This document shows, in pieces, positions 12,257 through 12,763 of a DNA stretch of 12,763 bases. Numbering within the stretch: the first letter of the stretch is position 1; the number at the start of each line of letters is the position of its first letter. The stretch is from RGIG8748 sp045532255 (lineage in GTDB: Bacteria; Bacillota; Clostridia; UMGS1810), in assembly GCA_045532255.1 (NCBI GenBank), contig JAZSFO010000061.1:1-12763 (forward strand). The letters run 5' to 3'. A program made the position numbers and the translations under genes. The notes beneath the pieces are model-generated. The model saw only the letters and a list, made by a program, of their open reading frames with translations. It searched no databases and was not told where the DNA came from.

Positions 12257-12757
12257 ATGAGCATTAGTAAGGATGATTTGGTAGTATATGGTAAGAATGG
12301 TATCTGTCTGGTTGAGGATATCAAAGACATGCAGTTTGGAGGGGATAGGGGGACATACTATGTCCTGAGGCCGAAATCAAGCCCATCCTCGACGGTTTAT
12401 GTTCCGCTCAGTAAACCAAACCTTGTTGCTAAGTTGAGGTCTGTAATGACGAAAAAAGAGCTTGACGGCATTATTGAACTTGCAAAAAATACTCAATTCG
12501 AATGGATTGAGGACAAGGCGGAAAGACAATCAAAATTCAATTCAATAATTCTTGACGGTAACTCTGCAGAGCTTTTGCTTCTTGCAAAATCCATGCATAT
12601 CAAAAAGGCAGAAAAGGAAAGTCAGGGACGCCAGCTTTCTTCGACAGATGAGGGAATGCTCAAAACAGCACTAAGACTTATTGAGGAGGAATTTTCTTTT
12701 TCGCTAAAATGCGATGCCCACGAAGTAAGAGAATATATTGACAAAAGATTTAAATAA
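12257..12757 (+). CDS. CarD-family transcriptional regulator (CdnL-like RNA polymerase-binding protein)
   Basis: 166 residues, complete within the window; AAAGGGGA at 12241-12248 precedes the ATG. The N-terminal 60 or so residues match the RNA polymerase-interacting domain shared by CarD and the Mfd repair factor (DDLVVYGKNGICLVEDI, later YYVLRP and TVYVPL). The rest is mainly helical with many charged residues, as in the DNA-binding C-terminal domain of CarD/CdnL. These proteins bind the polymerase beta subunit and stabilise open complexes at sigma-A promoters such as those of rRNA operons. Conservation of the promoter-contacting Trp of mycobacterial CarD cannot be judged without an alignment; Trp83 (FEWIED) is the only Trp. 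It is a single-gene unit with its own promoter; the TAA stop is 6 bp from the window edge. Confidence 0.88.
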   Translation: MSISKDDLVVYGKNGICLVEDIKDMQFGGDRGTYYVLRPKSSPSSTVYVPLSKPNLVAKLRSVMTKKELDGIIELAKNTQFEWIEDKAERQSKFNSIILDGNSAELLLLAKSMHIKKAEKESQGRQLSSTDEGMLKTALRLIEEEFSFSLKCDAHEVREYIDKRFK

Positions 12758-12763
12758 ACAAAT

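Overview
The window reads as ordinary chromosome of a low-to-moderate GC Firmicute, most likely a gut-type clostridium (Oscillospiraceae/Ruminococcaceae or a relative). The evidence is AGGAGG-type ribosome binding sites, strong sigma-A promoters with 17-bp spacers, one TTG start, the single-chain alpha2 type of glycyl-tRNA synthetase and a stand-alone CarD-like regulator. The taxon is inferred. No 16S rRNA, phage gene or recognisable transposase is present, and every recognised gene is on the + strand.

Layout. (1) 66-2181: a polar amino acid ABC permease with an unusual ~210-residue extracytoplasmic domain, overlapping its ATPase by 11 bp. The solute-binding protein is not in the window. (2) 2200-2568: secG with its own promoter and terminator. 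(3) 2580-10017: a DeoR/GlpR-family regulator, then a 2-oxoacid dehydrogenase cluster in the order E2 (TTG start), E3, and an E1 with alpha and beta chains fused in one 821-residue protein. These are followed closely by a small UlaG-like metallo-beta-lactamase-fold hydrolase and a NagB-family protein. (4) 10018-10694: a gene-free 677-bp gap holding a 73-nt hairpin and a 10239-10515 block whose core (10254-10476) folds as a long branched imperfect palindrome. (5) glyS with a strong terminator. (6) A CarD-family transcription factor at the right edge.

How it may work together. The regulator promoter and the E2 promoter share an identical 18-bp sequence made of tandem 10-bp units (RTGTTATAAW) that contain the -10 hexamers. 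This suggests that the DeoR-type protein represses itself and the dehydrogenase operon. The complex should oxidatively decarboxylate a 2-oxoacid, or cleave acetoin, to an acyl-CoA plus NADH; the substrate cannot be read from the sequence. The two trailing genes suggest a link to sugar-phosphate metabolism. The NagB-like protein, however, has Ala where the family has the catalytic Asp of the FNMDEY motif (E. coli NagB Asp72), so its activity is doubtful.

Most worth following up: the shared operator with this gene set, the fused E1 with insertions, the NagB-like protein lacking its catalytic Asp, the extracytoplasmic domain of the permease, and the unidentified palindromic element before glyS.
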